Assembly: GCA_028753945.1 (NCBI GenBank)
Contig: JAPNXP010000002.1
Location: 1,736,001-1,800,000, forward strand
Length of the DNA: 64,000 bases
Direction of reading: 5' to 3'
DNA from: Hexactinellida sp. DTS-2022
Taxonomy: Eukaryota > Porifera > Hexactinellida
In this document: one piece after another, positions 33,569 through 45,218 of the stretch
How positions within the stretch are numbered: position 1 is the stretch's first letter
Layout: each line of letters starts with the position of its first letter
Made by a program: the position numbers and the translations under genes
The notes under the pieces: model-generated
What the model was told of the DNA's origin: nothing
The model's database searches: none
Seen by the model: only the letters and a program-made list of their open reading frames with translations

Positions 33569-33760
33569 AAGGTGCAACTTCAGTAATATACACCTCCAAG
33601 ATTTCGTGGAGTTAGGCTAAAACACTGTATGCACACGTCTAGAACTCGATAAATGATGAAGATAGACCAAAAGAAACCCAAAATCGGACAATAATTGACA
33701 AAGTTACGGCCAAAATCAGTTATAAGCCAAACCCTATGGAGAAAATTGATAACATCACAG
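33569..33760 (-). repeat. GGTGCAACTTC repeat at the outer arm end
   Basis: GGTGCAACTTCAGTAATA onward also occurs, diverged, at 48341-48495 (shared TGATGAAGATA, GAAACCCAAAATCGGACAA and AGTTATAAGCCA). The mirror copy is 39690-39881. The open frame on the minus strand is therefore part of a repeat and is not called as a gene. Confidence 0.65.
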
Positions 33761-34647
33761 AAGCCTTTTATACTGTAAACAATGCTATTACAGTAGTTAC
33801 TCTTATGCATACAAGCTATTCCTAATGACTACACAGCTTTATTCGTTTACTAGTGACGATTTTGAGGTTTCATGTTGAATTCCAATTACACTGTTCATTA
33901 CGCAATCACAAATTTCTCAATTCTATTTTGCTACAATTTTACTGCTTGACTCTGCAAATTTGCTATTTTCCACATATATACCTTATATTATAACAATAAA
34001 TGACCGTTTGGAAGTAATAATTATATAAAAAATATGGTGATAATAATGAAACATTCCTTATTATAGACATTAATATTAGGCGGACACTACTGTATCTACA
34101 AATAGTGAAGCAACTGCTCCTGCACTTGCTTCAATCGGTCATCAAATCTAGATGGTTTACCCTATAATTTAAGATTCTTTAAGGAATTTGTTATTCCTAA
34201 ATAGCTTGAAATTATAATACAAGGACGAGACGATAGATAAGGTAATGTTTATAACAGGCGTCGCTGCCACTTATAATACTTTTATTGTCCTAGTATCCAA
34301 GTCCAAATTCTACCAGAGTATAAATTGAACATAATTATTTGAGTGGTATCATATCCTATAATTATTTATTACACTATTTAATCCGCTCCACAGCTAATAT
34401 CTTTCATGTAACTGTATAATTTGGTAAAGCTACACTCCATCCATATGGTAAATTATGCAACAATTATTTCCAGGAGTAGAATAATCTGTTACAGTTAATT
34501 GACAACGTCTCCTTAATTCTAATAATAATCACAAAATTATACTAAGATCAATTACTTAAATGAGCAATAATACTTTTCTGAAACCGCCTGCTCAGTGTAA
34601 TCTTTTAAAATAGCGTAGAGCACTATTTCTATTAAAATATTATATTA

Positions 34648-35002
34648 GGCCATATTAACAAAATAACTTATTTATAATCCCCGTCCGTCCCAAAATTCAC
34701 CCCCGTCCGGATATTTCTTTTAGTATCTTCTGAACCAAATTGTACAAATATTAGCTATAAACTTGTGTAAAGTACTCCTAATGTATCAATTTTTAATAAG
34801 TCATGTATTGAGGGCATTACGTTTAATTATTTGGCACTGTCATGTGAATTCTAATTAAATTAAAATTAATATTGTTTAGTATAGGATACTGATACGTGTA
34901 TTTGCATATTACTGAAATACAAAATAAAATAAAAATCCCGCCCGAAATCGGTATTTTATGAAACAATCTGATTGATAAACAATTAATTTATTTTACCTGG
35001 CC
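34648..35002. mobile_element. PIF/Harbinger-like MITE, copy 2 (left arm)
   Basis: Begins GGCCATATTAACAAAATAAC and ends TTATTTTACCTGGCC, flanked by TTA on both sides. Its mirror in the right arm is 38448-38802. Confidence 0.85.
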
Positions 35003-35252
35003 TTATTAATTAACACAGTCTTAGTTTAATAATATAAATAAAATTATTAAAACAGATTATTGTCTAGATAATCGACTTTAGATACGAGTCTGTGCGTAAA
35101 GAATGTGTTTGCATTGTAATGTGCAAAATTGTCGTTACTAACTAGATATTGTTTCTTCTAGCAACCACAGTGCATTCCAAACATTAAATATTGTTACTAC
35201 GTTAGGAAAAAAATAGTATATAAACACAGATTAATTTTATTCTAAACTTTAA

Positions 35253-36185
35253 ATGGATTACATCCCATTACAAATACCAACTATAATTTCCGACATCCCA
35301 ACTGACTTTCTTCTCCCTCACCTGTATTCTCTAACATCAAACTACCAACACACAATTAACTGGTTACGGGATTATGGCCTTTTAGCTCGTGCAATGCAAT
35401 GCAAATGTGGGGAGGAAATGTATGAGGGTGCCTACACCAACTCCCAGGATGGTTACAAGTGGAAATGTCGCGCATGCAAGAGTTCCTGTTCAATCCGTTT
35501 TGGTTCCTTCTTTCATCCTTCCAAACTCTCGCTTACTTCGCTTCTCCAATTCATGTATCTGTGGTGTGAGGACATTCAGTCACACGCTATTATGGAGAAG
35601 CAGTTGCAGTGGGCACCAGCTACTGTTGTTGATTGGAAGAACTTTATGAGGGATATCTGTGTTGAAGAGATCATACAAGATGCTGAACCCTTAGGTGGGC
35701 CCGGAATTATCGTGGAGATTGATGAATCCAAGTTCGGCAAACGTAAATACAACCGCGGAAGATTAGTAGTGGGAACTTGGGTTTTTGGAATAGTCGAGAG
35801 AGATTCAGGCCGAATGGTTATGTTATGTGTACCAGATAGATCTGCTGCAACTCTGCTACCCCTTATCCAGCATTACGTCCTACCTGGCTCCGTAGTATAC
35901 TCAGATGAGTGGGCTGCATACAATATCTTGGCTCATACACCCCAGTACACGCATCACACTGTGAACCATAGTGAGAACTTCGTGAATCCAACTACTGGTG
36001 TGCACACTCAAGGAATTGAAGGTAGCTGGAACATTGTTAAGAAAAGAATGAGAAGAGGATCAACTACTAATCCTGATGAACTGTTGGAAACACATCTGGC
36101 TGAGGGTTGTTGGAGGAGGAGAAACAAGGATAACATCTTTAACAACATCGTAAAAGGGATCCGAAACTTATATCCAGTCGTTTGA
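35253..36185 (+). CDS. Merlin-type (IS1016/ISXO2-like) transposase, left arm
   Basis: An intact 310-residue transposase, the length expected for Merlin. A zinc-ribbon-like start has C50-x-C52 and C72-x2-C75. The DDE core shows VEIDESKFGKRK (Asp157), VVYSDEWAAY (Asp218) and HTQGIEGSWNIVKKRMR (Glu256). GRLVVGTWVFGIVERDSGR is also typical of the family. A TATATAA lies 30-36 nt upstream of the ATG, and the gene is uninterrupted, so it could be expressed. Merlin transposases excise and insert DNA between short TIRs with 8-9 bp duplications; I could not identify those termini here. The ATG at 35253 opens directly after an AT-rich leader. The last residues read PVV. Confidence 0.92.
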   Translation: MDYIPLQIPTIISDIPTDFLLPHLYSLTSNYQHTINWLRDYGLLARAMQCKCGEEMYEGAYTNSQDGYKWKCRACKSSCSIRFGSFFHPSKLSLTSLLQFMYLWCEDIQSHAIMEKQLQWAPATVVDWKNFMRDICVEEIIQDAEPLGGPGIIVEIDESKFGKRKYNRGRLVVGTWVFGIVERDSGRMVMLCVPDRSAATLLPLIQHYVLPGSVVYSDEWAAYNILAHTPQYTHHTVNHSENFVNPTTGVHTQGIEGSWNIVKKRMRRGSTTNPDELLETHLAEGCWRRRNKDNIFNNIVKGIRNLYPVV

Positions 36186-36498
36186 TCTCATCGGTTTAGG
36201 TTCGTTAATCTATATTAGCATTCTATTATATTATTCTTAAATACGAGTACTGCGACCGGAAATTGAATTGATGAAATATTATTATTATAATGTCAACGAG
36301 CCTTTCGGTCTCGGTCGATTCGCCACGGACAACCACTACGCGGTTTATCTTTTTTTAATAGACAATAAATCTCAATATGCTTACCTAATGTAACAATTTG
36401 AAAGCTATTCTACATTCCAATTATAATTGCTCTTTCTATTTGCATATAACCTTAGTACAATCTCAACAAAATTGTTAACAAACTAAGAAATAAATTTA

Positions 36499-36639
36499 TA
36501 GTGGTAGTTCGCTTAATAGCAACCCGTGTTTGTCTATAAATCTGGTTGCTAATAGGCGAATGTTGCTAATTGGGGAATGAAATTAACAGTTTTCACGCTT
36601 GGGATCTTAAAAGCGGTTGCTAATAAAGCAACTCCACTG
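36499..36639. mobile_element. Tigger-like MITE (AGTGGTAGTTCGCTTAATAGC)
   Basis: Begins TAGTGGTAGTTCGCTTAATA and ends TAATAAAGCAACTCCACTG, flanked by TA. The interior repeats GTTGCTAATAG. 141 bp. Confidence 0.65.
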
Positions 36640-36996
36640 TATATATATATATATATCAAGATTTAAAACTCTGTATTTGGAACAGTTATTTTATTTCGGT
36701 GAGTTTTATATAGTAGTCCACTTCTCTATTTGCCTATGTTAATACTAATGATACAATGGAGTTCCTTCATTAAGAACTCTGGTTTCGTTGCAAGAATAGT
36801 TGCTAATAGGGAATTTGCTTTACTCCTCACCATTTCTACTATGGAGTAAGTAGAAAGGGACGTAATATACATCCCTTTCTACCATTTCCCATCGTTTAGG
36901 CTTGTCTACCTGTATTCCCGATGCAAGCTGAAGTTTGGGTTTTTATTTTATTTTCCGTAATTTGCTTCCCTATTTTTGTAAACAACAACATAAATA

Positions 36997-37064
36997 TAGT
37001 GTACTCCGCTTAATTGGGACACCTATGTTCCAGTACAATTGTCCCAATTAAGCGGAGTACACTG
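36997..37064. mobile_element. Minimal 68-bp Tigger-like MITE
   Basis: TAGTGTACTCCGCTTAATTG and AATTAAGCGGAGTACACTG face each other with about 25 bp between, flanked by TA. Essentially just two termini of the 7119/12027 family type. Confidence 0.8.
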
Positions 37065-37264
37065 TATACATATGTATTATAAATTTGAAAATGCGGTAGT
37101 CGTAATCAGCATAATTATGTAACTATTAGGAGATTTTGAAGTTTGTTTCTATATAAATGCTGTTTCAATTCCCCCATCACTTTAATACAACCCGACAAAC
37201 AAACAAGCAACCTCACAGCACTTGACTTTTAATAATATATATATATAATCGTTTAGATACTGAG

Positions 37265-38197
37265 TCAAAACACTGGATATAAGTTTCGGATCCCTTTTAC
37301 GATGTTGTTAAAGATGTTATCCTTGTTTCTCCTCCTCCAACAACCCTCAGCCAGATGTGTTTCCAACAGTTCATCAGGATTAGTAGTTGATCCTCTTCTC
37401 ATTCTTTTCTTAACAATGTTCCAGCTACCTTCAATTCCTTGAGTGTGCACACCAGTAGTTGGATTCACGAAGTTCTCACTATGGTTCACAGTGTGATGCG
37501 TGTACTGGGGTGTATGAGCCAAGATATTGTATGCAGCCCACTCATCTGAGTATACTACGGAGCCAGGTAGGACGTAATGCTGGATAAGGGGTAGCAGAGT
37601 TGCAGCAGATCTATCTGGTACACATAACATAACCATTCGGCCTGAATCTCTCTCGACTATTCCAAAAACCCAAGTTCCCACTACTAATCTTCCGCGGTTG
37701 TATTTACGTTTGCCGAACTTGGATTCATCAATCTCCACGATAATTCCGGGCCCACCTAAGGGTTCAGCATCTTGTATGATCTCTTCAACACAGATATCCC
37801 TCATAAAGTTCTTCCAATCAACAACAGTAGCTGGTGCCCACTGCAACTGCTTCTCCATAATAGCGTGTGACTGAATGTCCTCACACCACAGATACATGAA
37901 TTGGAGAAGCGAAGTAAGCGAGAGTTTGGAAGGATGAAAGAAGGAACCAAAACGGATTGAACAGGAACTCTTGCATGCGCGACATTTCCACTTGTAACCA
38001 TCCTGGGAGTTGGTGTAGGCACCCTCATACATTTCCTCCCCACATTTGCATTGCATTGCACGAGCTAAAAGGCCATAATCCCGTAACCAGTTAATTGTGT
38101 GTTGGTAGTTTGATGTTAGAGAATACAGGTGAGGGAGAAGAAAGTCAGTTGGGATGTCGGAAATTATAGTTGGTATTTGTAATGGGATGTAATCCAT
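37265..38197 (-). CDS. Merlin-type transposase, right arm
   Basis: Mirror copy of the left-arm gene, 310 residues, identical except the final residue (PVF instead of PVV) because the arm identity stops two bases before the last codons. All catalytic residues (Asp157, Asp218, Glu256) and the Cys residues are retained. The upstream TATATAA is mirrored too. The two genes are convergent. Confidence 0.92.
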   Translation of the reverse strand: MDYIPLQIPTIISDIPTDFLLPHLYSLTSNYQHTINWLRDYGLLARAMQCKCGEEMYEGAYTNSQDGYKWKCRACKSSCSIRFGSFFHPSKLSLTSLLQFMYLWCEDIQSHAIMEKQLQWAPATVVDWKNFMRDICVEEIIQDAEPLGGPGIIVEIDESKFGKRKYNRGRLVVGTWVFGIVERDSGRMVMLCVPDRSAATLLPLIQHYVLPGSVVYSDEWAAYNILAHTPQYTHHTVNHSENFVNPTTGVHTQGIEGSWNIVKKRMRRGSTTNPDELLETHLAEGCWRRRNKDNIFNNIVKGIRNLYPVF

Positions 38198-38447
38198 TTA
38201 AAGTTTAGAATAAAATTAATCTGTGTTTATATACTATTTTTTTCCTAACGTAGTAACAATATTTAATGTTTGGAATGCACTGTGGTTGCTAGAAGAAACA
38301 ATATCTAGTTAGTAACGACAATTTTGCACATTACAATGCAAACACATTCTTTACGCACAGACTCGTATCTAAAGTCGATTATCTAGACAATAATCTGTTT
38401 TAATAATTTTATTTATATTATTAAACTAAGACTGTGTTAATTAATAA

Positions 38448-38802
38448 GGCCAGGTAAAATAAATTAATTGTTTATCAATCAGATTGTTTCATAAAATACC
38501 GATTTCGGGCGGGATTTTTATTTTATTTTGTATTTCAGTAATATGCAAATACACGTATCAGTATCCTATACTAAACAATATTAATTTTAATTTAATTAGA
38601 ATTCACATGACAGTGCCAAATAATTAAACGTAATGCCCTCAATACATGACTTATTAAAAATTGATACATTAGGAGTACTTTACACAAGTTTATAGCTAAT
38701 ATTTGTACAATTTGGTTCAGAAGATACTAAAAGAAATATCCGGACGGGGGTGAATTTTGGGACGGACGGGGATTATAAATAAGTTATTTTGTTAATATGG
38801 CC
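38448..38802. mobile_element. PIF/Harbinger-like MITE, copy 3 (right arm)
   Basis: Mirror of 34648-35002 in the right arm, flanked by TAA on this strand. Confidence 0.85.
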
Positions 38803-39881
38803 TAATATAATATTTTAATAGAAATAGTGCTCTACGCTATTTTAAAAGATTACACTGAGCAGGCGGTTTCAGAAAAGTATTATTGCTCATTTAAGTAATT
38901 GATCTTAGTATAATTTTGTGATTATTATTAGAATTAAGGAGACGTTGTCAATTAACTGTAACAGATTATTCTACTCCTGGAAATAATTGTTGCATAATTT
39001 ACCATATGGATGGAGTGTAGCTTTACCAAATTATACAGTTACATGAAAGATATTAGCTGTGGAGCGGATTAAATAGTGTAATAAATAATTATAGGATATG
39101 ATACCACTCAAATAATTATGTTCAATTTATACTCTGGTAGAATTTGGACTTGGATACTAGGACAATAAAAGTATTATAAGTGGCAGCGACGCCTGTTATA
39201 AACATTACCTTATCTATCGTCTCGTCCTTGTATTATAATTTCAAGCTATTTAGGAATAACAAATTCCTTAAAGAATCTTAAATTATAGGGTAAACCATCT
39301 AGATTTGATGACCGATTGAAGCAAGTGCAGGAGCAGTTGCTTCACTATTTGTAGATACAGTAGTGTCCGCCTAATATTAATGTCTATAATAAGGAATGTT
39401 TCATTATTATCACCATATTTTTTATATAATTATTACTTCCAAACGGTCATTTATTGTTATAATATAAGGTATATATGTGGAAAATAGCAAATTTGCAGAG
39501 TCAAGCAGTAAAATTGTAGCAAAATAGAATTGAGAAATTTGTGATTGCGTAATGAACAGTGTAATTGGAATTCAACATGAAACCTCAAAATCGTCACTAG
39601 TAAACGAATAAAGCTGTGTAGTCATTAGGAATAGCTTGTATGCATAAGAGTAACTACTGTAATAGCATTGTTTACAGTATAAAAGGCTTCTGTGATGTTA
39701 TCAATTTTCTCCATAGGGTTTGGCTTATAACTGATTTTGGCCGTAACTTTGTCAATTATTGTCCGATTTTGGGTTTCTTTTGGTCTATCTTCATCATTTA
39801 TCGAGTTCTAGACGTGTGCATACAGTGTTTTAGCCTAACTCCACGAAATCTTGGAGGTGTTTATTACTGAAGTTGCACCTT

Positions 39882-41013
39882 GTTTTTTAGTATCCCTCAA
39901 CCTGATGATTATATCTTACCAGAATGACACAGTCTCCACGTCTCTCGACTTCGCCTACTTGCAGTTCCCTGTTTCACCTGGTTTCCCAAGTTACTTCTCT
40001 AATCCAACCTAATGTGCACTTGCTACCCCGTCAACTCGTTTAGACTTAAACACTAAAGAATCTGTCCTATTTGTGATATACTAGTTGGTTGGGATCTCTT
40101 AGAAAATCACGTCAGTGACTAATGCTTTCTCTCGAATACAATTAGAATATGAATTATATTCAGAGATTTCATATTGAAAATACAAGTAATTGAGAAATTT
40201 TCAGTACTCGAATAGAGGAACACTGTTAGTAAATTTAGATGCTGCTTTAGTAGCTATATCGTTAAGTACCATTCACACCCGTTAATAATCTCAATCCACA
40301 TATTAAAACTTTTATTGTATTTCCTACTTTATTAAGTTTATTCAGAATATTATTTACGTATTTTGCTTTTCAATATCACTAAATAATTGAACAGTGAATT
40401 AAATATAATATCTAGCAGGAAATAGATTTGGATTAATAGACATCGTTTATCCCATAGTCTTGGTTCACAAAGTTGGTGCTTAGGCCTTGTATACCGTGGT
40501 CTCTCCCGAGTGTAAAACAACAAAAACAGAGGCTTATCTAGGATTTGAGTGAGGGAGTGTCCAGAGCTTATTATTGACCTTGTTCAGTTTATAATTTATG
40601 ACAACAATATAATTATATAACATTCTGTAAACATGGGATTCAATTTCTTGCCTCTGTTAACCGGTTAACCGTTCATCCTACTCAATCAAACCCGCCAACC
40701 TATTTGAGTCATATCACTGTACCTGTACATTGGCCAAAATCCCTGGACACCCACAATTTTTTTTCACTATGCTTGCTCGTATGGGGAAACATTGAATATT
40801 AACTGTTAATTAACAAAATGCTACATTTTGAGGGTGTAAACATTTTTAGGTACTATTAGACTTAATAGTTCGTACTTTAGGTAACTTAGAAACAAAGTTG
40901 TTGCATAAAATTTATTGTGAGGTGATGGGAATTGAATTTATGAATATCATATTCTATCAAAATTGAATAATTTTGAATCCTTTATACAATAATTTCTTAA
41001 TAAACTGCTGAGA
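39882..41013. other. Unassigned; TAACCGG repeat fragment
   Basis: CTGTTAACCGGTTAACCGTTC (one base trimmed here: TGTTAACCGGTTAACCGTTC) at about 40655-40675 is a piece of the fragmented family noted at 3243. No gene recognised. Confidence 0.4.
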
Positions 41014-41254
41014 TCGTATTTCCCCGAATGAGCGTCGGGTCAATATAAATTACATTGGCATTATAAAAATTTAAACACATTAGTTGATCACTGGTGTGCA
41101 ATTCCCTTGATTTTGATAACTTTGGTATGTATACTGTCGGTGAGAACCATTAGAACGGACTTAAATGTTATTTTCTGGATTTTTGAAATACATTTCAGTA
41201 TAAATTAGTCCAGGAAAAGAATAAGCACCGGGGCGCTTATTCGAAGCAATACGG
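41014..41254. mobile_element. TA-flanked MITE, CCGTATTTCCCCG family, copy 3
   Basis: Left TCGTATTTCCCCGAATGAGC, right GGGCGCTTATTCGAAGCAATACGG (core GCTTATTCGAAGCAATACGG), followed by TA. About 241 bp, matching copy 2 in length. Confidence 0.75.
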
Positions 41255-41633
41255 TATTCAACATCCGGCTAACTGGGAAATTAATTCTGTAACCGTTAAC
41301 CGGTTAAGCGAATCCAGCCTTGCTGTAAATTAGAATCCGAAAGCCGCTTATTCTAGAATATCGATTTCTTCTTAAAAATTTCCACTTCTGGTATACCACT
41401 GAAAACCAATCAGAAGAAGCACACTCCCATCCCTTCTGTGACGGGGTTTTTATTAATTTCATAGTCACTTTCGATTTTCATGGCAACCACGTTTCGGAAT
41501 TTTGGGAGGATTCTGATTCTCCAAAATTTCCGGCACATCATTGCTTAAATTATTATCAAGCCCTGATATGAGAATACCAGCTGTGATTATCTGATATTGG
41601 CAGACTCAGTAGGCTGTATTACTCAATTTTTAC

Positions 41634-42345
41634 TGTGCCGACTATACTATAGTATAGTGGCCCAGTATTGGAATCACTGCCTTTATTTATATTATTATTA
41701 TTATTATTATTATTTTTATTTTTTCTCCGTAGACGGTGCCCTGGCCTGAGCTTTATAGTTGATGGGCTGAAACTTGGCATGTAGGTGCGTATGGACCGTC
41801 TAATTTGCACCTGGGGTTACGATTTTTGATTAACGAATTTTTGACACATCTTTAACACCTTTCAAAATTTGTCTGGTCCATAACTCAAAATATGTTTTAC
41901 TAAACCCCCAAATTTTATTTCACATTTGGATTCACCATAAAATTCTGCGTCTGATGGGAGAGGAATATTTTCAAAAATAAGTTTAATTTCTGCCATAAAT
42001 GGGGTTTGAAATTTCTTTGTTTACTCGCACTTCAATTTCAGTAAAAGTGTTAAATCTAATTCTATTGTTTCAACTTGTAATAATTATATTGATTTAACTT
42101 GTTAAATCTTACTCTATTGTTTCAACTTGAGATAAATATATTGATTCAACTTATAAATTCCAGCTGGCTTCTATTTAATTGTAGTATTACTATACAATGG
42201 ATTAAATAAAATATAATGATATAAGGAATTTGTTGACTAAACTCAAATCACCGTGGATAACATTGCTAAAATAAATAACTAATAATTTAATTTATTATCA
42301 ATAAGTAATGAATGAATGGCATTAAACTAAAGATGGTTTATGATA
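41634..42345 (+). repeat. GTGCCGACTATAC palindrome plus dispersed unit, copy 2
   Basis: Starts with a solitary ACTGTGCCGACTATACTATA unit, an ATT microsatellite, then TTTCTCCGTAGACGGTGCCC and collinear blocks of the 15377 unit as far as GGTTTATGATAGAA. It lacks the terminal hairpin at its own end. Confidence 0.65.
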
Positions 42346-42659
42346 GAACCGTTAAGATTTTACATACCACAACAACGACAGATTATGTGATTATATTTAC
42401 TTCTGCGTTAATATTATTGCACTGTTAATATACTGACGTAATTAATTATAATTAATTCAGTCAGTATATGACTTATATAGATGCTTCCAATTTGTTTATT
42501 AGGGGTTATCGAGTGTGCGGAATTGAAATTTGATGGACAAATTAATTTATTTATTATTTATGACAAAATAATTAAACTTAATAAATATAAGTTGACATTG
42601 AAATTGGTGTTAAATTATAAATAATATTAATAATTATATATACTAATTAATTAAATATC

Positions 42660-43148
42660 ATAAATCTCAGAGATCATAGAAGATAGAAACAAACTTTCAA
42701 TTTATCAATTGGTCCTTATGGCACGTGCCACCTATACAAGTGGGTCTTGACACCTTGAGGTGATGATGACATCGTTAAAAAAATGTGTTTTTACAATTTT
42801 GTTAATTCGATATTAAAAATGGGTTAGTTCATGTTGGGTGATGACCCAACACTCACATAAAAAATGCTGAGTCATCAGTTGTTATATTCTACTCAAACTT
42901 GAATATCGCTAAAAGGAAGTGAACTAAAACGAAACTTCCACCACTCTAAGGGTCGATGCCTTCTGTAACACCTTTTTGAAATGATTTAACACCTTTATAG
43001 TGATGATGACTTGGCGAAAAAAAAATCCAAAATTGCATCCTGTGCCGACAGCATGTTCCATTGGAGGCACTATCAATAAACCACCAACAAAATATAGTGC
43101 CACCCAAGGAACATGCGTCGGCACAGGATGCAATTTTGGATTTTTTTT
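42660..43148 (+). repeat. GTGCCGACAGCATG family, best copy, ending in hairpin
   Basis: Runs AGATAGAAACAAACTTTCAA, GCACGTGCCACC, CACCTTGAGGTGATGATGAC, GGGTGATGACCCAACAC, CACCTTTATAGTGATGATGA and ends in the hairpin 43020-43148 (AAAATTGCATCCTGTGCCGA to TCGGCACAGGATGCAATTTT). The two stems even share the family-unusual CATCC/GGATG change. Confidence 0.7.
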
Positions 43149-43156
43149 ATTATTTT

Positions 43157-44000
43157 TTCTCCGTAGACGGTGCCCTGGCAAGAGCTTAATTGTTGATGGG
43201 CTGAAACTTGGCATGTAGGTGCGATGGGACCGTCTAATTTGCACCTGGGGTTACGATTTTTGATTAACAAATTTTTGACACATCTTTAACACCTTTCAAA
43301 ATTTTTCTGGTCCATAACTCAAAATATGTTTTAATAAACCCCAAAATTTTATTTCATATTTAGATTCATCTTAAAATTTTGCGTCTGATGGGAGAAGAAA
43401 ATTTGTTAAAATTGGTTTAATTTCTGCCATAAATGGGGGTTGAAATTCCTTTGTTTACTCGACACTTCAATTTCAATAAAACTGTGAAATCTAATTCCAT
43501 TGTTTCAACTTGTAATAATTATATTGATTTAACTTGTTAAATCTTTCACTATTGTTTCAACTTGCGATAATTAAATTGATTCAACTTATAAATTCAAGCT
43601 GGCTTCTATTTAATTCTAGTATTACTCTACAATGGATTAAATAAATTATAATAATATAAGGAATTTGTTGACTCAACTCAAACAACCGTGGATAACATTG
43701 CTAAAATAAATTACTAATAATATAATTTATTATCAATACATAATGAATGAATGGCATTAAACTCTTGATGGTTTATGATAGAAACTAACTTCAAATTTAT
43801 CTACCGTTCCTTGTAACTCCGACCAATTAACAAATGGTTCTTCACATCTTGGGCGTTGATGACTTGGCGAAAAAAAATCCAAAATTGCAGCCTGCGCCGA
43901 CAGCATGTTCCTTTGGAGGCACTATCAATAAACAACACAAAAATATAGTGCCACCAAAGGAACATGCGTCGGCACAGGCTGCAATTTTGGATTTTTTTCT
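43157..44000 (+). repeat. Dispersed GTAGACGGTGCCCTGG unit, copy 3, ending in hairpin
   Basis: Collinear with 15377-16222 over its whole length and ends in a hairpin (43875-44000). No coding frame survives in both copies. Confidence 0.7.
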
Positions 44001-45210
44001 GATTCATTTTGATAGGATCTCCATGCTGCTCTTAAAAGCATAGTATACTCAATTAGCACTTCAATTGTTTATATTTGATAATTTATATGTTCTAAATATG
44101 CCTTAATTTGAACGGATATAAGTTATCACTCACCGACCAAAAGTATTTGAACATTCCAGACATTTATTCTAGACACAATATGCTTCATGTAACGTATTAA
44201 AGGTTGTTTACTCTGAAATGTAGTTAAATATCTTGATATAGTTATAAATTTCATAACATACTGATTTTAAGTCATTTTAATCCAATATCAAATAAGTGGC
44301 ATAAGTGTCCCTACCACGTGTCACTTGTGGGACAAGTGACACAAATGGGAATCGAAAATAATCGTAATGACTATAAATTAAACACCTAGAGTATTCGACA
44401 ATATAGTGTTCAAATCTGAAATCAGAATTTTTATATTTTAATTGCGTCATAATGATCAGAAAGTAGCTATTTAATTGGTTCATTGTGCCATAAAAATGTA
44501 AATTTTAAAATTTTCATATTTTATTATACTTTACATATCGTTTTATGTTAACATATTATGCTGCTATAAGCTTTATTGCGCGAATACAAATTATTGTTAA
44601 TCAAATACTTTTGGCCGGTTAGTGTATATATATCTATACTATCAACAGGACAAATTATAATATCTGCTGCCTGTAAATAATTCTTTTCAGCAATGCATAG
44701 CATACTACTATATTAAACGGGCGAATGATAATATTTTGGTGAATTACAATAAAAACAGCTTGGTTACGTTTGTCACAAATACAACAATACTATATTCAAA
44801 TTCCAAGTTCAGTTAATTCTGTTCCACTAATACATAGTAGCAAATTTCGTCAAAATGCGAAATTTTGCTATTACGCGATGACCACTGTTTTGTAAACAAT
44901 AACAATAAATATTCGTCAAATTCGAAATAAATATTATTATACAGGTTAAATGATAGCCTCCATGTTAATTTTGAATTTAAGTTTACCTATTTTTGTAAAC
45001 AACAACGATAAATACTCATATTATAAATTTATAAATGCCAGATTCGAAATAAGGATACTTGTTAGCCAACAGTGCCCAACACGTAGTTCCGTGTGAAGCT
45101 AGCCTCTTTTTGTTCATTAGAATTTTCAATAATTTGAAAGAGGCTGCTATTGAAAAGAGGCTGCTATTTATTCTTCTATATTCCTTTTGAATTATCTAGA
45201 AGACTAGTAT
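44001..45210. other. Unassigned AT-rich DNA
   Basis: A short dyad CACGTGTCACTTGTGGGACA (44314-44340) is visible. No gene, RNA or bounded repeat recognised. Confidence 0.4.
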
Positions 45211-45218
45211 GTAGTGGG

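Larger units (their letters stand above)
36297..37248 (-). mobile_element. Helitron-like element in the palindrome loop
   Basis: Minus strand: starts near 37248 with TATATTATTAAAAGTCAAG and GCTTGTTTGTTTGTCGG, and ends CGACCGAGACCGAAAGGCTCG|T at 36297. The 3' block matches the ends at 1420 and 28902. The 5' boundary is approximate (TATATA tract). Confidence 0.55.
36179..37271. other. Loop of the giant palindrome
   Basis: Unpaired spacer between the arms. Just inside the identity limit both sides still read TTTGA then CTCA after the transposase stop, with small differences. This suggests two independent copies of the gene end rather than a simple fold-back. Most of the loop is the Helitron-like element 36297-37248 with two Tigger-like MITEs inside. 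Confidence 0.7.
33569..39881. repeat. Giant inverted repeat: two 2610-bp arms, 1093-bp loop
   Basis: Every base of 33569-36178 pairs with 73450 minus its coordinate in 37272-39881 in the stretches I compared, with no length change. The one difference I saw is 33589 T against 39861 T (expected A). Each arm holds, outside to inside, a GGTGCAACTTC repeat, unassigned DNA, a PIF-like MITE and a Merlin transposase gene. The arms continue about 1.7 kb beyond the gene, so they are not just a transposon terminus. No flanking duplication is visible. Gene conversion, recent inverted duplication and an assembly or amplification chimera are all possible. Confidence 0.9.

Noticed and set aside
33580..33810. 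76-residue frame present in both palindrome arms
   Set aside because: The DNA is a dispersed repeat (also at 48341-48500) where the frame is not kept, so its doubling only reflects the palindrome.
35389..35649. 86-residue alternative frame within each Merlin gene
   Set aside because: Lies in another frame of the intact transposase and has no independent support.
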